Assembly: GCA_031308135.1 (NCBI GenBank)
Contig: JAHLJT010009419.1
Location: 32,082,869-32,146,868 of the forward strand
DNA: 64,000 nt
Reading direction: 5' to 3'
Source of the DNA: Acheta domesticus
Taxonomy: Eukaryota > Arthropoda > Insecta > Orthoptera > Gryllidae
Shown: one piece after another, positions 44,740 to 57,612 of the stretch
Position numbering within the stretch: position 1 is the first letter of the stretch
How the letters are laid out: every line of letters starts with the position of its first letter
Translations under genes and position numbers: made by a program
Notes under the pieces: model-generated
What the model was told of the DNA's origin: nothing
Seen by the model: the letters and a program-made list of their open reading frames with translations, nothing else
Database searches by the model: none

Positions 44740-46795
44740 GGAGATCTTAGTAATTAATCAGCGTTCTTGCTACGAGCACCACTTTGGAGAAGTTGAATTG
44801 TCAAAGAAGCCGAATAAAGGTGCTGAACTAGGCAATTTACAAGAGCTTCAATACCCACAAAATTATTCACCTTCAGAGTTTCTAATTGGTTCCTTCCTTC
44901 AAATGCAATTTACATTAATGTTCAAGTGTATACATCTTCATACATATTATTTCAATCTCGAGGCGGGATGTTGCAATTATCCTGTAATCTTCCATTAAAA
45001 TATATTTTTAAATTACTTCATTCTTATATATTAAATATTTTGGGATAACTACACTGGTATTCAACCATCAAAACTTAAGAATTATTTTGCAATCTTTCTT
45101 TAAAATGCTCAAACAAATAATTGAAATAAATTTAAAATGATATATTTTAGAGGAAGTTGACTGACTCAACGTCATCAATTCAGCATTTGGTCTTACTGTT
45201 CAAATTTTCCTTACATTCTTCTTTCTCTTCTCGTAATTTATAGTTCTCAGTTGTATCAATATACGTATATATCAATATACGTAATTTCGAACTACTGCCC
45301 ATTGATTGCCCAATGTGATTCTGAAGGTTGCAATCACTGCATTAGGTCATTTCTTTAAAAGTCATTTCATAATAATATAAAACATGTTTTATTAATCACG
45401 AAATCAATCAATATCTAGCTGTAAAAACGTGCCTAATTGTCTTAAAAACAAGCTGACAGTACGGCTTTGAGATATGTATTATATCCACAAGTTTACGAAT
45501 AAATCAATTTCTTTTCTCGAAAACAAATGAAAATTCAAACAATGACAGTTTACACTAACTTATAAACTTAGGATGAACTTCTCAGAAATATTTTTGGGAG
45601 AACTCTAATACTCATAAACTCTAATATTTATTTTTCTTTTACAATAAAAACAAAAATTGAAGCCGACAATCTCTAAATTCGCCCACAAAAACTCGATATA
45701 TATCAGGGAGGGTGTCAATACTGATAGGGTACTGCAAAGCAATTTAAAAGAAAAACCTATTAACGTCCCTGGCTGGATTGCATTCGTCAATATACGCACG
45801 GAACGTCGATTGTTCCCGATAACAGGCAACCAAGTATCTTCTTTGTACAAATCCAATTTCATTAAATTTCTGGCACGGGGAAAATTTTATTGCGTTTTTC
45901 CGCTCCCATGGACCAAACCGACTTTTCAACGACACGAAACGAAATCTCGGAAAGCGTGTTGTTCGTTCTGTTGTCCAGGATATAATTAAATTCTTTTCGT
46001 GAAATTATTTCTTTCATCAAGTTGTCTTGGAGATTAATTTACACTTGCTGAAATGAACGCGCATATTTCAAAAGTTGGTCGCTAAGTTAAGAAATACGTT
46101 CATATTTTAAATTAATAAGTAAGCTAAGTAGGAAACATTTTGTCGAACGGATGTATAAAAAGATACTGTGTAGTACGCATAATTATTACAATATATATTT
46201 TGTAGCTTCATTAAATTCGTTTTAGTACCTCTTTCAATTAAACTATGTAGAACAATGATGGCCAAAACAAGAATTTCGGAGACAAGTATGAGTATTCTTC
46301 TGACATATTCTATGAAATTTTCATGAGAGAACCGAACAAATATCCTCGGTGTCTTTCCTGGAAGTCCCTGTTTCTTAGTGTTCCGAACTTTTAACTTCAC
46401 TTTTAAAATGTAAATTCAGTGCCTAGAATTCGTTCATTGGTAGGATTAATTATACAGAGGAAATTGGAATACAAAGTGAACTCTGATGTATTTCAGTTCA
46501 CATTAACTTCACATGAATCCAACACACTAATACAATTCGGAGAGCACAATGCTTGATGGAATTTAATATCTTGTTCACTTTGTTAGTAATACCAATTTTC
46601 AACGGTCCAATCTTCACAATCAGCTAACTTCGTCGAAAAATTAATCAAGTCGATATCCAGAATCTCCCACAATAAACTGTCACAAACGAATTCTGAGACA
46701 CTGCAAAACGCAATGGTAGTCAGAAACGCCTAATACTATTGTCAAGATGATGTTGAATGGCATTCCAACTACAACCGCCAGCAATTCCACATAGC
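44740..46795. other. No gene seen
   Basis: AT-rich DNA. TATCAATATACGTA is repeated near 45256-45282. Frames of 97-110 codons at 44.70-45.0, 45.66-45.99 and 46.1-46.4 kb show no recognisable domain. Confidence 0.45.
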
Positions 46796-46799
46796 TTGT

Positions 46800-47450
46800 A
46801 CCCCGCGAGCCAGAATTTGCATGTTCGTGAGGGCGGGCCCCATGTGCTGAGGAGCGCCTAATCGCTGGGCGATGGATGGGCCGCCCCACCTGCACCGCGT
46901 CCGTCTCCGTGACAAATTGCGAAGCTGATACGCGGCATCGAACTCGCGCCCTCGGGCGACCCGCGGGCGAGGGACGTCGGGGGCGGGGAGCGAAGGGCGA
47001 GGGCGGACCCTTCGTGCCCGACGACGCCTGCGGCACGCGGCGGCCGGATACCCTAGGCACTACCCCACCCGACCCCGCTCCACCCTACCCGCAGGCAGTC
47101 TAGCACATCTGGTGCATATTGATTTATCCGGCGCTCATGGAATTCCATTACTTTGACCTCATCGCCTAAGTTGGCAACAAAAGCAAAGGAGTCCGATAAA
47201 TCTCCTACGCCTACGCCGCGACCTGTCAGTCCCCTCCCCGCTCCCGCTCCCGCTCCCGCTCCCGCCCGCACCCTGCTTTCGTTCCCGCAGCAGCTCATCC
47301 CAGCCGTGAGCTCTCGCACAGTCCCCGCTTCCACCCCGCCTTCAACCCGAGGGGATCGAGCTGCTCCCTCCCTGGCGCCATGGAACGCCTTGCATTCCCG
47401 CCGCATTCTTCTTCGCCATTCTCTTCCCCTCGCGTCTCCCCCCCCCCCGT
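46800..47450. other. GC-rich island with (CCCGCT)n run
   Basis: CpG-dense DNA at 46800-47095 and again at 47200-47400, with a five-unit CTCCCG hexanucleotide repeat at about 47238-47266. Overlapping frames on both strands are compositional. A promoter or first-exon role is possible. Confidence 0.4.
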
Positions 47451-47828
47451 GCAGTCTTTTGCTGTCGGAATCGGGGCACCAAAGAGAAAACCAAAACCGT
47501 TAAATCCACACGTACTAGTTCTCTGATAGTTTCTCAAGCAAGAGCGATATTTCTCGGAAACGTACTCGATACACATTCCATAAAGAGTATAATGAGAAAA
47601 GTAAAATATTTCATTGGTTCATTTATGAATAAAAACCATAGTTCAATGTAATAGATATTGCTATTCTAATGAAAGTGCGATGTACCTTTATGGTCAAATA
47701 TATATTAACAAATTTCCCGCACATACTAACAAGCTGCACCTTTTGAACATTTTGGAAATATTTCCAATGACAAAATATCCTATTCTTCCATTTCCATTGT
47801 CTTTATTAATTTGGAAATGCTTTGAACT

Positions 47829-47870
47829 AATGATTTTAAATCAGGTTTTAAAAACTGATTTAAAATCATT
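47829..47870. repeat. Near-perfect palindrome, 20-bp arms
   Basis: AATGATTTTAAATCAGGTTT (47829-47848) pairs with 47851-47870 with a single mismatch and a two-base centre. Such long AT-rich palindromes can extrude or arise from small foldback events. Confidence 0.85.
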
Positions 47871-47879
47871 TCAGATTTT

Positions 47880-49520
47880 ATATCATCAGATTGTATGTCG
47901 ATGTATGATATATTTGAGTTATTTCATGCAATAATAAGCCTGTCAGAGAGTTCGGGAAAGAGCGAGCCATGTTTTTTCCTGAGTTAAAGTAAACTATAAA
48001 GATATTTGAGAGAAACATTTTGTGCAACATGTTTGTACTTCAGTTAAACTAATAAATATCACAAGATATACATAGGTGCACATTATTGACATTCAATTAT
48101 GTAACCCAAAACACAGCACATATTATGCTTTAAAACCACTACATACGTTGTTCTTTAAACTGTTTAAAAATTACATCTGGTTGCAATCTGCAAGTTTAGA
48201 ATCTCGCAGAAGGACGCAAAATAAATTCTCTTTATCATTCTTGTTTCTGCGTGGAGCGACAGTTTTGAACCCCAGGTTTTCCTTTCTTTGAAGAAAGGAC
48301 ATCAAAGGGTAATCAACTTCTACAGATCATAAAGAATTTTACCTAACATTTTTTTTATATTTGACACGAAAAATGACATGTTTCTGTATGTTCCCCTTGA
48401 TATATCGTAATTTCACGAAAATGTGTTAATGAATTCTACTTGTTCTAGTGTCGACCCTAATGTTGTGCATTGAAAGTAATAATTAGAAAAAACTCACTAA
48501 AATTATAATCCTATTGAGCCATTAAAACAAAGCACATCAGCGCCCTTTGGTCCACTCTGTTCGCTTGTATCAATAAAGAAAGAAAAAAAATTCAAACGTG
48601 GCCTTCCCACAGAGACATAGGTTCAGAGCACGGAGCTCATGAAACAACTGGCAATAATATCTCCTCACTAAACCAAGCCGCTCTCTTTTGTTTCGTCGTC
48701 GGTGTTTTATGAATTATGAACGAGTACACCTACCAAATGAGGGCTTTGTCTACGCTATCCCTCGCTGCCTCTTTTGAAAGCTCACAAAATGAAATTTAAA
48801 ACTTTCAGACACAAATTCTTCTCTCCCTTCCCCTATACCAACCGCCCTACATTATGTAAGGCGTGTGACAATAGACTGCAAGAATCTACATAAAAACAAA
48901 GAGCGAAAACAAAAAATGATAATATAAAACTGTTGTTGACGGTACATCTTTTTGTTTGATGGAAACGAGTGTGAAGTTACGCAATTATCATGCGTAAGTA
49001 AATTTCGAAATCCGGTTTTGGAATCAGCCTCTAATAATGGAAACGAATAATCATATATATTATTAGTGTAAGGCAGTTTCGATTTAGAACTACTACGGAT
49101 AAATTACGCGACCGATTTCGCTCGGGAAGCATTTTTCTTGAAGCTCTTTTTTCATTGTGTCGGCCCTGGGAATAACTTTTTAAATTCTTTTATTATAACA
49201 ATAAATATTTGCAATAAAATGAGCAGACGGGCAATAAGTGCGATTCGATGGTGATCACTGATTCTCTTCAGAATCAATTCTTGAATCGATGGGAACAGCG
49301 GCATGAGAAAGTATGGCCGGCCCGGCCAGAGAGCAGTAGCATTACGCGGCGTGAAGCAAATATGACGTTGCACATTGGGACGAAAACTTATTGTACCGTG
49401 GCAGCATGCTTCAATACTTCGTAAATTCAAAGTACGTGCGGATGAATTCACTTAGAATTTTATGTTTAGTATTACCAGTTTCACATTATATTTAACCATT
49501 TACTATTTCATATTTTAAAA
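47880..49520. other. No gene seen
   Basis: AT-rich DNA. A GC-richer 99-codon minus frame (49152-49451) is open but I recognise no domain on either strand. Confidence 0.45.
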
Positions 49521-49529
49521 CATTGCTGT

Positions 49530-50650
49530 TGCTGAATATTTTTCAGCAGCTTGAAAAAGCCACGAAAAATCTATTCGAGCGTGGCAATGAGCTTTGAAAT
49601 TTGTGAATCCAAAATAGGTAGGAAAGGTACGTATTAATACAATTGGGATTTTATGTGTTATGGGTTTTATGTGTTACGTTCGCGCCTAACCAAACCTAAC
49701 ATAACCTAATTTCTTCAGTTGTATTTGTACAAGTAAATTTGTTTCAACTACGAAACCCAACTAATGTAAATAATTTATTCAAAGGAGTAACTGTGTTTCA
49801 TTCCTTTTTTATAAAGATAAAAAGTAACTTACTGTATCCATAAATGTGCTTTTTGCACTATTTCCCCCCTGGATTTATTCTGTTGATTATGTGCATTTAT
49901 TGCAATATTTTTTTCTTATTGATTGGTTTTATTGATCTTTATTACATTAACATTTTCAGCTGTTGTCCATGTGAATTGGTTTCATCTACCAAACTTAACT
50001 AAAACATGTCTGTGCTGCAATAACGTTATATCCAGTAGTCTTACTATATAACTGAATTGTTATGATGTGTAATTTGTAGATAGATTGGCATGTATTTGTA
50101 TACTGATATTGATGAATCATTTTCAGCAAAGTGCTAGGCCACTGACAAATTGTTTGTGTGGGAGTGCAGTATAACTTTTTTCAGCATTACATTTTTAAAG
50201 AAAAGAAAAATAGTAATTTACTTTACCCATAAGTGTATTTCTTTTAATATTTTCTCTGATCAATACTGAAAATTACTAATAAATTAAAAAATATCACAAT
50301 GCTGTAATATTGTTAGTGCTAATAATTTGTTAATATACAACTGAATTATTATGGTTGATCATTTGTAGATATATTCTATCTACAATGTAGTATCATTTGT
50401 AGAATTTGTGTATTGATGTTGATGAATTATTTTTCAGCGACTTGCAAGGTCACTGACTAATTATTTATGTGTGGCTGTTTGTGGAGCTTTGAAATTTGGA
50501 AGTTCAAAAGTACGCGTTAATTAATGAATGAAATGATATAAAATTGTGTGTTATGATACAGTATATCATCATTGCTACAGTAACCTTTGACACAAGTTTA
50601 TTGTTAGGACATAACTGAGTTGATATGATTTGTAATTTGTAGCTACAATG
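49530..50650. repeat. Diverged tandem repeats upstream of the Helitron relic
   Basis: Blocks recur at roughly 290-310 bp: TAACTGAATTGTTATGATGTG near 50045, CAACTGAATTATTATGGTTG near 50338, TAACTGAGTTGATATGATTTG near 50608; and GATGAATCATTTTCAGC near 50111 with GATGAATTATTTTTCAGC near 50419. An earlier copy (49530-49700) shares TTTTCAGCAGCTTG and AGCTTTGAAATTTG with the last one. The series ends where the coding relic begins (GGCATGTAAGAGGCGTTTGA). Confidence 0.65.
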
Positions 50651-51840
50651 GCATGTAAGAGGCGTTTGACTTTGAAAAGCTAACGTAAAAAAATGAAGAA
50701 AGATCAAAACAACAGAAACAGTCCTCCACGCCAAGTTAATGTTGTCAGATGATCAGGGGAAGCAGATGTAGCAGTCTTCAAATTAGTATACATAGTACAG
50801 ACAAACCGTAGTGTGAACAGGAAGGGTATGATGCTCCAAACATAGAACATGATGCACCAAAACGATAAAGATGTCCAGAAAGTTTATTTTGAAGAAATGT
50901 CTGTATTTTTTGAGTGCTTTAACTAGACATATTTTGCCTCCGAAAAAGCACAAGGCGAGTTTATTAAGCCAAGCAAAATCTGATATTGTTTCCCCTATTG
51001 AGGTTCCTGAACTCCTAGGAAAATTGATTACAAAAAATGATGAAAGATCAAAACATTACTTGAGTAATATTAGAAGTTATTTGTACTAAGGTCCTAGCAT
51101 TTGTCTCTGTGCAAGCAAATCTTTTAACATTTAAAAACCATAGGCCATACTGTTACGCATTCAAGGGCATATATACCATTCAGTGATAACTGTACATCTC
51201 AATAATGTCAATCCTTTAAAGTATGCAAATCTCTCTTTATTCGAGACTCGGACAATTCTTTACAGTTCAGAATAAATCAAGTTAGTAATAACGAATGCGA
51301 AGCAGATTTAATATTATTGATGCACAGGCTTCTCAATGTCAATCCGTATACCCAATTGTTTCAACATAAAGTTGATGTGAAACAAATTTGAAACAAACCT
51401 GTTCTCATTCTGTTCCTATTTACCATCTCATTTTTTCTGCGGAATACTTTTGCTAAAAGACATTTAATTACGATCTATCAACAACTGTAGAAATTGCTTC
51501 TGTATTTCTAAGTGACGATAGAGGTCCCTCCAACAATATTTCCTTCACAATTCATTCTGAAGTATTTGGTCATCGAATAAAAATAATATCTGCTCTCGAC
51601 TCCGATACTGAACCCATTTCTTATCCATTACTTTTTGTACGTAGAGAATCATTGCGGAAGCTTTGGATGAGTCTTGATTCTGTCCATACAATTTTGGTTT
51701 GTAATGTTGTTACTCAGTTGCAGTACTATTCTTATCGCTTAGCAATAAGAGGTGGTTTCAGCCCTTTGCCCAGTTTTGGAAGACTGTTCCAACAATATGT
51801 TGTAGATTCTTACATCAAAATTTTATCAAAAACAAAATAA
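50650..51840 (+). pseudogene. Helitron protein relic (Helitron-like N-terminal domain)
   Basis: Pieces in correct order across several frames match the conserved region upstream of the Rep/helicase domains of Helitron proteins: VPELLGKLI and HYLSNIRSYLY (50871-51089), VLAFVSVQANLL then PYCY (from 51085, shifted frame), RIQGHIYHSV and PLKYANLSLFET (shifted again, from 51156), NPYTQLF, and from about 51454 one open frame with YDLSTTVEIASVF, ISYPLLF, YYSYRLAIRGGFSP and GRLFQQYVVDSY to a stop at 51840. At least three frameshifts and several stops make it a pseudogene. The Rep HUH motif and the helicase are missing. No Helitron 3' hairpin/CTRR end was identified. Confidence 0.85.
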
Positions 51841-51844
51841 ACAA

Positions 51845-53165
51845 AATATTTAGCATCCCTTATAACCTTTTAGGTGCAAAATAATTCTGTATGGTGTTGA
51901 ATTCTATTATATTCTTAAGTGTTCTCCGAAAATAATAAAATATGATGTGTAGAACAGTAACTGTGAATAGTTAAATAATTGAGTAATGTTTATTTAATAT
52001 CTTGCATCTTCATGCATTTTGAGGAATATTAGTTAACATTTCACTTATAATACCAACATAGGCTCTTGCTTCTCTAGAGGAAACAAACATTTTTCCAGCT
52101 TGAAATTGAGTTGTTTCTGTGCCATTTCAGATAATCTCTCTTAATATTAATACCATGCATACATACATTACAATAAAGAGGGAATGATTTAAACAGATTT
52201 CAATATCGCGCATGGAACTACAAAATGTATCCCCCCTAAGAACTACATTGTACATTGCAGTGCTAAGAAAGTGTATGACCTGCAATTGTCTCAAGTTAGA
52301 TTTAATTTTATAAAATTAAGAGGAAAAATATTGTTTTGGGAATACTATATTTTAGAGGATAGACAGTCCTGAGAGCTTAGACATTGGATGTGTTATTGTA
52401 TCAATATAAATTTCAATACTTGCGTTGGTTACGTTTTCCACTTTGATGTGCAACGTATCACGTACCGGTAAACTGAAATTGAAGTTTTATAATACATTTA
52501 TTCATGTTTTAAACACAATGGATTTAAAAAGTGGTTTCACATGGATTTTATTCATAATTGCATAAGTTACGTTTTAACAATGAATACAATCACTTTAATG
52601 TAGTGGAAAAATAATAATGATTCACGTTCATTCATTACCATATATGTATGGTATATCGTAACAAATTCTTTACACGTAAAATTTTAATCCCTCAAATAAA
52701 TATAACTCACGTAAAATTTAATCACTCACGGAAAATTTAATCACTCATATATCTAATATATCAAGAAATTGTTTAAAAACCATATGATAAATGTATTGTC
52801 ATTGAATTGCAAACTCATTTTTTAAATTTTGTAAACCTTTCAATCCTTCATCTGAAAAACATGCTTACTTTTGCAAGTTTCTTTTCTTTACCTGATCGCT
52901 TACGGAATGGAGAAAAAGGAAATCGCTCATTTAATGAGCGGGTATACCTCTAGTGGATTAATAATAAGCAAATAATAAACTGCTTATAACTGGTGGCGTA
53001 AGAAGTTTTGAACCAAAGTGACCCAAGGTATCTTACAGTTCACCCGAAGATTGCCACCCTCAGTCATCGCACGATCAAAGATCTTTCAAAGCAAAGATAA
53101 AAGCCCTTTGGTTTGCATTACCAGCGTTTGCCGATGGTGAATGCTGGCTATGAGAGAAGCGATGG
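51845..53165. other. No gene seen
   Basis: AT-rich DNA. ACGTAAAATTTTAATCCCTC and two TTTAATCACTC copies near 52674-52756 form a short degenerate tandem. At 52990-53110 a minus-strand GGTTCAAAAC resembles a B-box but has no clear A-box partner. Confidence 0.45.
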
Positions 53166-53171
53166 TGAATG

Positions 53172-53612
53172 ATCGATTGATTGAACGATTATTTCGTGTT
53201 TCAGAGCGTGTCAACTGCTAAGGTAATTATTCTCGTAAGTGTAGTGCACGTTTTTATCGCAAGATGTGGCGGCGATCCTTCCCCGCTGGATGGCATGATC
53301 CGGCGCCACCCTATACGTCGGCTAGCGGGGTTTCCCCAACCAGCTATCTCCGATCAGTGAGGCACCGCTCCAACCGGAAAAAGCTTTAAGCTCCAGACCG
53401 GTCTCCCAACATGTGTGGTAATGTAGTGCATGTGAGTACGTAAGAGGGAAGGAAAGGTCAAGGAAGGGAAAGGAAAGATCGCGCGTGGTCCGTAGCCCAT
53501 TTATTGGGGTACTGCTTCGGCATTACTTTGGTGTTGATTGGAAAAACTACGGAAAACGACCGATCGAAAACGACCGATACCTTAAGCTGGCGTCGAAACG
53601 ATGTCGTGGTGA
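53172..53612 (-). repeat. tRNA-derived SINE-like element, copy D (head missing)
   Basis: Carries the tail side (GATTGATTGAACGATT, GTCAACTGCTAAGGTAATTA) and body (GACCGGTCTCCCAACATGTG, CATTTATTGGGGTACTGCTT) but stops near GGCGTCGAAACGATGTCG, just short of the tRNA-like head seen in copies A-C. Loss of the head is what 5' truncation during target-primed reverse transcription would produce. Confidence 0.75.
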
Positions 53613-53619
53613 TAGGGAA

Positions 53620-54580
53620 TAGACGGGGCAGGATGAAGATGAGATGCCGCGAAAGATGATAGCTGAAAGTTGGAGGTCACCTATCAAAATGTGATCCATT
53701 CCAGAAGTGGGTAAATACTATTTTAGGACAAGTTATCTCTGTTATAGAAATTAGAAGTCATGAAATGTGACGCACAAGCTTTAGACAGAGCAAATGGAAA
53801 TGTTTTAGGAGATATCTTTTCCGTGTCTTAGTATCTTCCAAACTACATACAAGCTTCATCTAGCAATGGAGCATTTACACATTTACTCAAACATCAGTTA
53901 ACTTGCATCATCGAATCATGATTCAAACTTACTGGTACTCTGCAGCGCTACATTCTCCAAAGTAAGCTAGCAGGGCGGAGGGGTAGAAGGAAGGAGGGAG
54001 AACTGGAGATGAGGTTGAGATGTGAAATAGAAGAGAGGATGTGATATATTGTGAGCTGGGCGTAATAATAAAGATTGGAAAGACTGATAGTATGTGACCT
54101 GATACGGAAGCAGGCATTCGGACGATAGTCCGTATAACGACAAACAGGAATTTGCGGTACGGCAAAAGATTGGAAGCGCGGAAAGGCAGAAGGGCGGATG
54201 GACTGGTAAACGGAAGGCTGGGAGAGATGGAGGATACAAACTCTAATATCGAAATATTAAGATGTGGAGAGGAAGAAAACTGAAGAGATGAGGAGGTTGG
54301 GAGGGTAGGTGGAAAGAGCGAGAGAGCAGGTGGGAGATGGCACAGTAGAATCGGAGCGCCACAGTACGGAAGAGCGGGAGAGGAGTGTGGAAGGACGAGA
54401 AAGGATGTGAAAGGTGGATGGATTGAAAGTTGGGGGGGGGGCAGAGAACGGTAAGGTGGAAGGACTAGAAGCTGGAAAGAACGCTAATTGAGAAATCGGG
54501 AAGGCAGGAATGAGTAAGATCGAGAGATGGGAAGACGAAGATCCCGAGAGGGGGAAAGAAGGCAGGTGAGGCGAAAGAGA
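53620..54580. other. Purine-rich shoulder, no gene seen
   Basis: Increasingly A+G rich on the plus strand toward the array at 54590, with many GGGAGA/GGAAAG words. A run of nine Gs lies at 54433-54441. Confidence 0.5.
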
Positions 54581-54589
54581 GGGAGCAGA

Positions 54590-55620
54590 TGAGGGGAATG
54601 AGGGGCGGGCGAGGGGAAAGAGGGGCGGGCGAGGGGAAAGAGGGGCGGGCGAGGAGAAAGAGGGGCGGGCGAGGAGAAAGAGGGGCGGGCGAGGGGAAAG
54701 AGGGGCGGGCGAGGGGAAAGAGGGGCGGGCGAGGGGAAAGAGGGGCGGGTGAAGGGAAAGAGGGGCAAGAGAGGGGAAGAGGGGCAGGAGAGGGGAAAGA
54801 GGGGCAGGAGAGGGGAAAGAGGGACAGGTGAGTGGAAAGAGGGACAGGTGAGTGGAAAGAGGGGCGGGTGAGGTGAAAGAGGGGCAGGTGAGGGGTAAGA
54901 GGGGCAGGAGAGGGGAAAGAGGGGCAGGTGAAGGGAAAGAGAGGCATTTGAGGGGAAAGAGGGGCAAGAGAGGGGAAGAGGGGCAGGAGAGGGGATGAGG
55001 GGCAGGAGAGGGGAAAGAGGGGCAGGTGAGGGGAAAGAGGGGCGGGCGAGGGGAAAGAGGGGCGAGCGAGGGGAAAGAGGGGCGGGCGAGGGGAAAGAGG
55101 GGCGGGCGAGGGGAAAGAGGGGCGGGCGAGGGGAAAGAGGGGCAGGTGAAGGGAAAGAGGGGCGGGTGAGGGGAAAGAGGGGCAGGTGAGGGGAAAGAGG
55201 GGCAGGTGAGGGGAAAGAGGGGCGGGCGAGGGGAAAGAGGGGCAGGTGAAGGGAAAGAGGGGCGGGTGAGGGGGAAAAGGGGTAGGTGAGGGGAAAGAGG
55301 GGCAGGTGAGGGGAAAGAGAGGCAGGTGAGGGGAAAGAGGGCCTGGTGAGGGGAAAGAGGGGCAGGTGAAGGGAAAGAGGGGCGGGTGAGGGGAAAGAGG
55401 GGCAGGTGAAGGGAAGATGGGCGGGTGAGGGGAAAGAGGGGCGGGTGAGGGGAAAGAGGGGCGGGCGAGGGGAAAGAGGGGCAGGTGAGGGGAAAGAGGG
55501 GCGGGCGAGGGGAAAGAGGGGCAGGTGAGGGGAAAGAGGGGCGGGCGAGGGGAAAGAGGGGCAGGTGAGGGGAAAGAGAGGCAGGTGAGAGGAAAGAGAG
55601 GCAGGCGAGAGGAAAGAGGG
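54590..55620. repeat. 20-bp minisatellite, about 50 copies
   Basis: AGGGGAAAGAGGGGCGGGCG and its AGGTG variant alternate for about 1 kb. Two unit types (GGGCGAGGGG and GGCAGGTGAGGGG) are interspersed rather than blocked, and a few units are one base short (e.g. near 54780, 54978 and 55415), which shifts frame. The plus strand is nearly pure purine outside the C and T of each unit. Long minus frames (456, 503 and 381 codons; PSFPSPAPLSPHLPLFPLT-type) are repeat translations. Confidence 0.95.
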
Positions 55621-55724
55621 AGGACACAAAATGCGGAAGAGGGAGGACAGAAGATGAAAAATACAGAGGACCGAGAAGGGAAAAGAGGGAGGGCCAGAGA
55701 GAGGAAAGAGGGAGCGAGGCAGAT

Positions 55725-55940
55725 CAGCGGCGTAATGGAGGGTGCTCTCCTGGGGCGCGCCATGGAAATGAGCACCTCGGAGCGCGCGCGCAATTTTCGG
55801 GCAAAGGAGTTAATTCCGCCCCTCGAGGCGCTGACCCTCCTCGGCGACGCTTCTTTCCGATGCCGCAACGCGGCGGCCGAGGGGAATTTTCGCTTCAATT
55901 GCGCCTTCACGTTCAATTTAACGTTCCACCTCACAGCAGG
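55725..55940. other. GC-rich patch
   Basis: Non-repetitive CpG-rich DNA (GGCGCGCCATGG near 55755, GAGCGCGCGCGCAATTTTCG near 55780) immediately beyond the 20-bp array. It could be regulatory; no gene is evident. Confidence 0.35.
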
Positions 55941-55989
55941 AGAAGAATTGATGAGTTCCACATTCTCTGTCATCAAACTTCTATGTTAA

Positions 55990-57578
55990 AACTAATGCAT
56001 AAATAGTTTTTTTTAATATCTTTTTGTTCCAATACAGGAGTCTTAATTTGCACAAAACTGGATTCTTATCTTTTAGAATTCTGTGTACCTAATTCCTCTA
56101 ACTCTCTCCCAATTTTTGTAATTTCTTATTGTTATAATAATGAACATCAATGAAGAGAATGAAAGAAATCAGCAATTTTTATAGTATCAGGTTTGTTATA
56201 AAAACCAGCGTTGTTTAAATGATTTTCGCCTATATATTAAACTGAAATTATATAGATTAAAATATCTTCAATTTATAGACAGTCAATTCCAAACAATTCT
56301 TTTTAAATAAATGGCACGTTTCTCAGACGGATTTACTGCTTCGTCAGGTGCAACAGTTATCTTTATACAGCTAATATAAACGTTCATAATTTTTTACTTT
56401 TATTAAACATAACCTCATGAACAATAAATTTCACAAACAAGAAAAAATAGTAATGAAAAATAATTGTAATGCAGATGAAACGAGAAGGAAAGTAGTGCAT
56501 TAGCTTCTGTAGGAAGATTTGGAACTTTTCTAAAAACTAGTTCTCATAGAACTATTTCACTATCACCCAACATAGTTATGAAACTTTTATCTGATTATAA
56601 CGCATTTATACATTTAGTCATTCCGCTTTTGATTCAGTCTTACTGAATCATAATTAAACTTATCCTCTGTGGCTACATTATCAACAATAAATTACGGATT
56701 TGAAATGCACTGGCATAAAGAATGAGTCTCGACAAATGCTCCACGTTTTTGTTTTAGTTTTTGTTTTAGAAAAAACATTCTCAAACATTTTTATTTAAAA
56801 TAATAGATTCTAATTTTTCTCTGAATTAGTAACGTAACATTTTAATGACATCTCAATCCTTTAGTGACTCTCACTGCTTTTACAAGAGAAAATACAGATA
56901 CACTAACTTTAGCACGGCAAATCTGAACGTACAGAGCGCCATCTAATGCCAATTTCCTAATCAATTCACAGCAACGGCCAGCACCGCAACGTGAAGGGAT
57001 AAAGCCTTCACGATTGTGAGCTCAAGCATCAAACTAAAAACAGCAGCGTCGGGCGGTCTGCAATACTTCATCGTTGATCGCCCAAGCGAACAGGCGGCAC
57101 GAGACGCGCAAGTTTTGTCCCAACTTCACCGACCGATGTTTTCCCAAGAAGTTCTCTGTTGCAGCAGCACTCCGCTTCCATTAAACGTGATTACGGTAGG
57201 CTTCAAAGCACTCGTGCCCGTAATGAAAACGGCGCTTCCGAGCGAAACAAAAATAACCACGCCTCAGAGTGTGTGCGCCACCAAAAATATTTCCGAAAGA
57301 TAAAAATGTGGGCTTCTGCATGCTAAAAAATTCTACGTAATGAAACTTCAAAAATTGTTTCATTACTCTTCGCAAAATATATGTCTGAAATGAAAATAAA
57401 TCTATTTGAATTTTAGGTTAAGAGTTTTACATTTTATATTTAACACTTCCAATATGAATACATTAGTTTCCATTTAAAACAAATACCAATACTAAAGCAT
57501 ATTGGGTTATGTCACAAATATCCACTATCCATAATTTAAAACCATAAAACTAAAGCTACTTATTACTTCTTTTGATTT

Positions 57579-57612
<34 letters not shown>

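Noticed and set aside
49152..49451. 99-codon minus frame with GC-richer composition
   Set aside because: No motif recognised on either strand; length is within chance expectation for the window.
52990..53110. Minus-strand GGTTCAAAAC as a possible tRNA or SINE B-box
   Set aside because: No convincing A-box, stems or second copy.
54257..55976. Minus-strand frames of 381-503 codons, Pro/Ser/Leu-rich
   Set aside because: They translate the 20-bp array; several frames are open at once and no non-repeat domain or start context supports a gene.
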